From Verrucomicrobiota bacterium (GTDB lineage Bacteria > Verrucomicrobiota > Verrucomicrobiia > Limisphaerales > J093), in assembly GCA_029556615.1 (NCBI GenBank), contig JAKQDD010000176.1, positions 124,001-188,000 of the forward strand: DNA of 64,000 nt. Direction: 5' to 3'. The translations under genes were made by a program, and so were the position numbers. The notes under the pieces are model-generated. The model did no database searches, was not told the DNA's origin, and was given only the letters and a program-made list of their open reading frames with translations. Shown here piece after piece: positions 63,140 through 64,000 of this stretch. Within the stretch, counting starts at the first letter, position 1; each line of letters begins with the position of its first letter.

Positions 63140-64000
63140 CGCGGCGACGGCGCGTTGGAGGGTGTCGAGGCGCTGTCCGGGCGGGAGGCGCCGGCCGTCG
63201 GGGCCGGCGAGGTAGAAGCTGTCGCAGGCCGCGCCCTTGTCCGTCGAGACCCGGGAGAGGGCGATGCGGACGTCGAGGCCGTCGAGGGTCTTGAGGAGAT
63301 CGTAGAGCAGACCCAGGCGGTCGGGGGCGCGGATTTCGAGCAGGGTGAACTCCGGGTGGGCGTCGGCGCTGACGAGCACCTGGGGGGGGAAGGTCCGATC
63401 CGAAGGCGCAGGGTGCCGGGCATCGCGCCGGGCGTGCTCGAGGAGGGGGTCCAGGTCGAGTGGCGGAACCGCGAGCGCCTTTCGGAGCCAGTCGAGCGCG
63501 GCGGCGGCGGGGGTGGTATCGCGGGGAGTCCTGCCGGCTTGGCTGGTGGCGCGGACCAGGACGAGGGCGAGGTTGTCACTCCTGGGATAGGCGTCGAGGG
63601 TGAGGATATTAAGTCGGGCGGCGGCGAGGGCGCCGGCGATCCGGGTGAGGAACGCGGGCCGGTCCCAACCGCAGAAGGCGATTTCGAGGTGGCCCTGCTC
63701 GGGCCGGATCCGCGCTTGGAGCGCTGGGGCGAGAGCGAGGGAATCCTCCTGGGCGCGGGCGGCGAGGAAACCATGGAAGAGTTGGAGGTGATCGAGGATG
63801 GCGGATTGGGATTGGGTTTGGAAGTAGCGATCCGGCATGCCGGCCCAGTGGGCATCGCATTGATCCTGCCGGTCGGGGGGCACGTGGGGGGCGACGCGGT
63901 CGCGGAGTGCGGCGGCCGGATTGGCGGGAGCGATGGGGGAGCGGGTGCCGGCGAGGCACGCGGTGGTGGACTCGTGCAGTTCCCAGACCAGGACATCCCG
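63119..64000 (-). CDS. glnD: [Protein-PII] uridylyltransferase-like protein, C-terminal part (5' end outside window)
   Basis: The frame is open to the right window edge on the minus strand (the GTG at 63883 is not the start). Two ACT domains are readable: IAFCGWDRPAFLTRIAGALAAARLNILTLDAY (about 175-120 residues from the C-terminus) and LLEIRAPDRLGLLYDLLKTLDGLDVRIALSRVSTDKG (final 80 residues). The order, and the upstream HWAGMPDRYF, match the GlnD C-terminus, where ACT domains sense glutamine. GlnD uridylylates PII in nitrogen control. The nucleotidyltransferase and HD domains lie beyond the window, so the assignment is by C-terminal architecture. Confidence 0.8.
   Translation of the reverse strand, partial: RDVLVWELHESTTACLAGTRSPIAPANPAAALRDRVAPHVPPDRQDQCDAHWAGMPDRYFQTQSQSAILDHLQLFHGFLAARAQEDSLALAPALQARIRPEQGHLEIAFCGWDRPAFLTRIAGALAAARLNILTLDAYPRSDNLALVLVRATSQAGRTPRDTTPAAAALDWLRKALAVPPLDLDPLLEHARRDARHPAPSDRTFPPQVLVSADAHPEFTLLEIRAPDRLGLLYDLLKTLDGLDVRIALSRVSTDKGAACDSFYLAGPDGRRLPPGQRLDTLQRAVAASLARPR

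Overview
The window looks like a high-GC chromosome segment from a verrucomicrobium (Verrucomicrobiota, most likely a Limisphaerales/Pedosphaeraceae-type lineage). This is inferred from the mixture of genes. There are many secreted polysaccharide- and protein-degrading proteins with a shared C-terminal tail style: a GH29 fucosidase, an S1 sulfatase, LamG proteins and metalloproteases. There are also Tat-exported Gfo/Idh oxidoreductases and xylose-isomerase-like TIM barrels, an H-X9-DG pseudopilin, a FIST protein and RNase HIII. No database search was possible, so every family name rests on motifs I can read.

Layout. 1-6762: the 3' end of a phosphohexomutase, a fucosidase, a secreted protein of unknown role, and a secreted matrixin-like protease with its small partner. 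6719-13624 (minus): an MFS exporter, then a complete operon hoxE-F-U-Y-H-W for a group 3d NAD-linked [NiFe] hydrogenase. 13834-16267: rhomboid protease, C39-like peptidase, PGPGW membrane protein. 16334-21853: Tat-exported TIM barrel, Mip-type FKBP isomerase, tRNA-Pro(CGG), a GIY-YIG gene between two 78-bp direct repeats, rnhC and lysS. 21885-31047 (minus): lactonase-like propeller, Gfo/Idh, lnt, sulfatase, a triple-LamG protein. 31286-37319: secreted propeller-like protein, TIM barrel, double-CDGSH protein, argG, PQQ-type propeller protein. 37686-44377: pseudopilin, membrane protein, two ABC-2 permeases, FIST, trmB. 44503-48665: oxidoreductase, a complete 2.1-kb ISAs1-type insertion sequence with 9-bp target duplication, panB. 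48682-52795 (minus): operon clpS-DUF2017-aat-tlyA-nadK-lacI, joining N-degron recognition to leucyl/phenylalanyl tagging. 52894-64000: quinone oxidoreductase, a 1451-aa modular metalloprotease, a 745-aa conserved membrane protein, a B12/radical SAM protein, a small membrane ORF and the 3' end of glnD.

The most notable feature is an interspersed element of about 180 bp made of two adjacent inverted-repeat arms (about 12 and 11 bp). It occurs as four copies with both ends, one of them in reverse orientation to the others, plus a near-full copy and truncated or fragmentary copies, nine in all. Copies sit within a few bases of gene ends. One copy lies inside lnt as an in-frame insertion of exactly 177 bp (59 codons), flanked by a 6-bp duplication, just before the catalytic-cysteine segment. 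It behaves like the Rickettsia palindromic elements that insert peptides into proteins, but the sequence is unrelated as far as I can tell. Two further repeat families, a 64-bp duplication and a CHAT-domain gene relic complete the accessory material.
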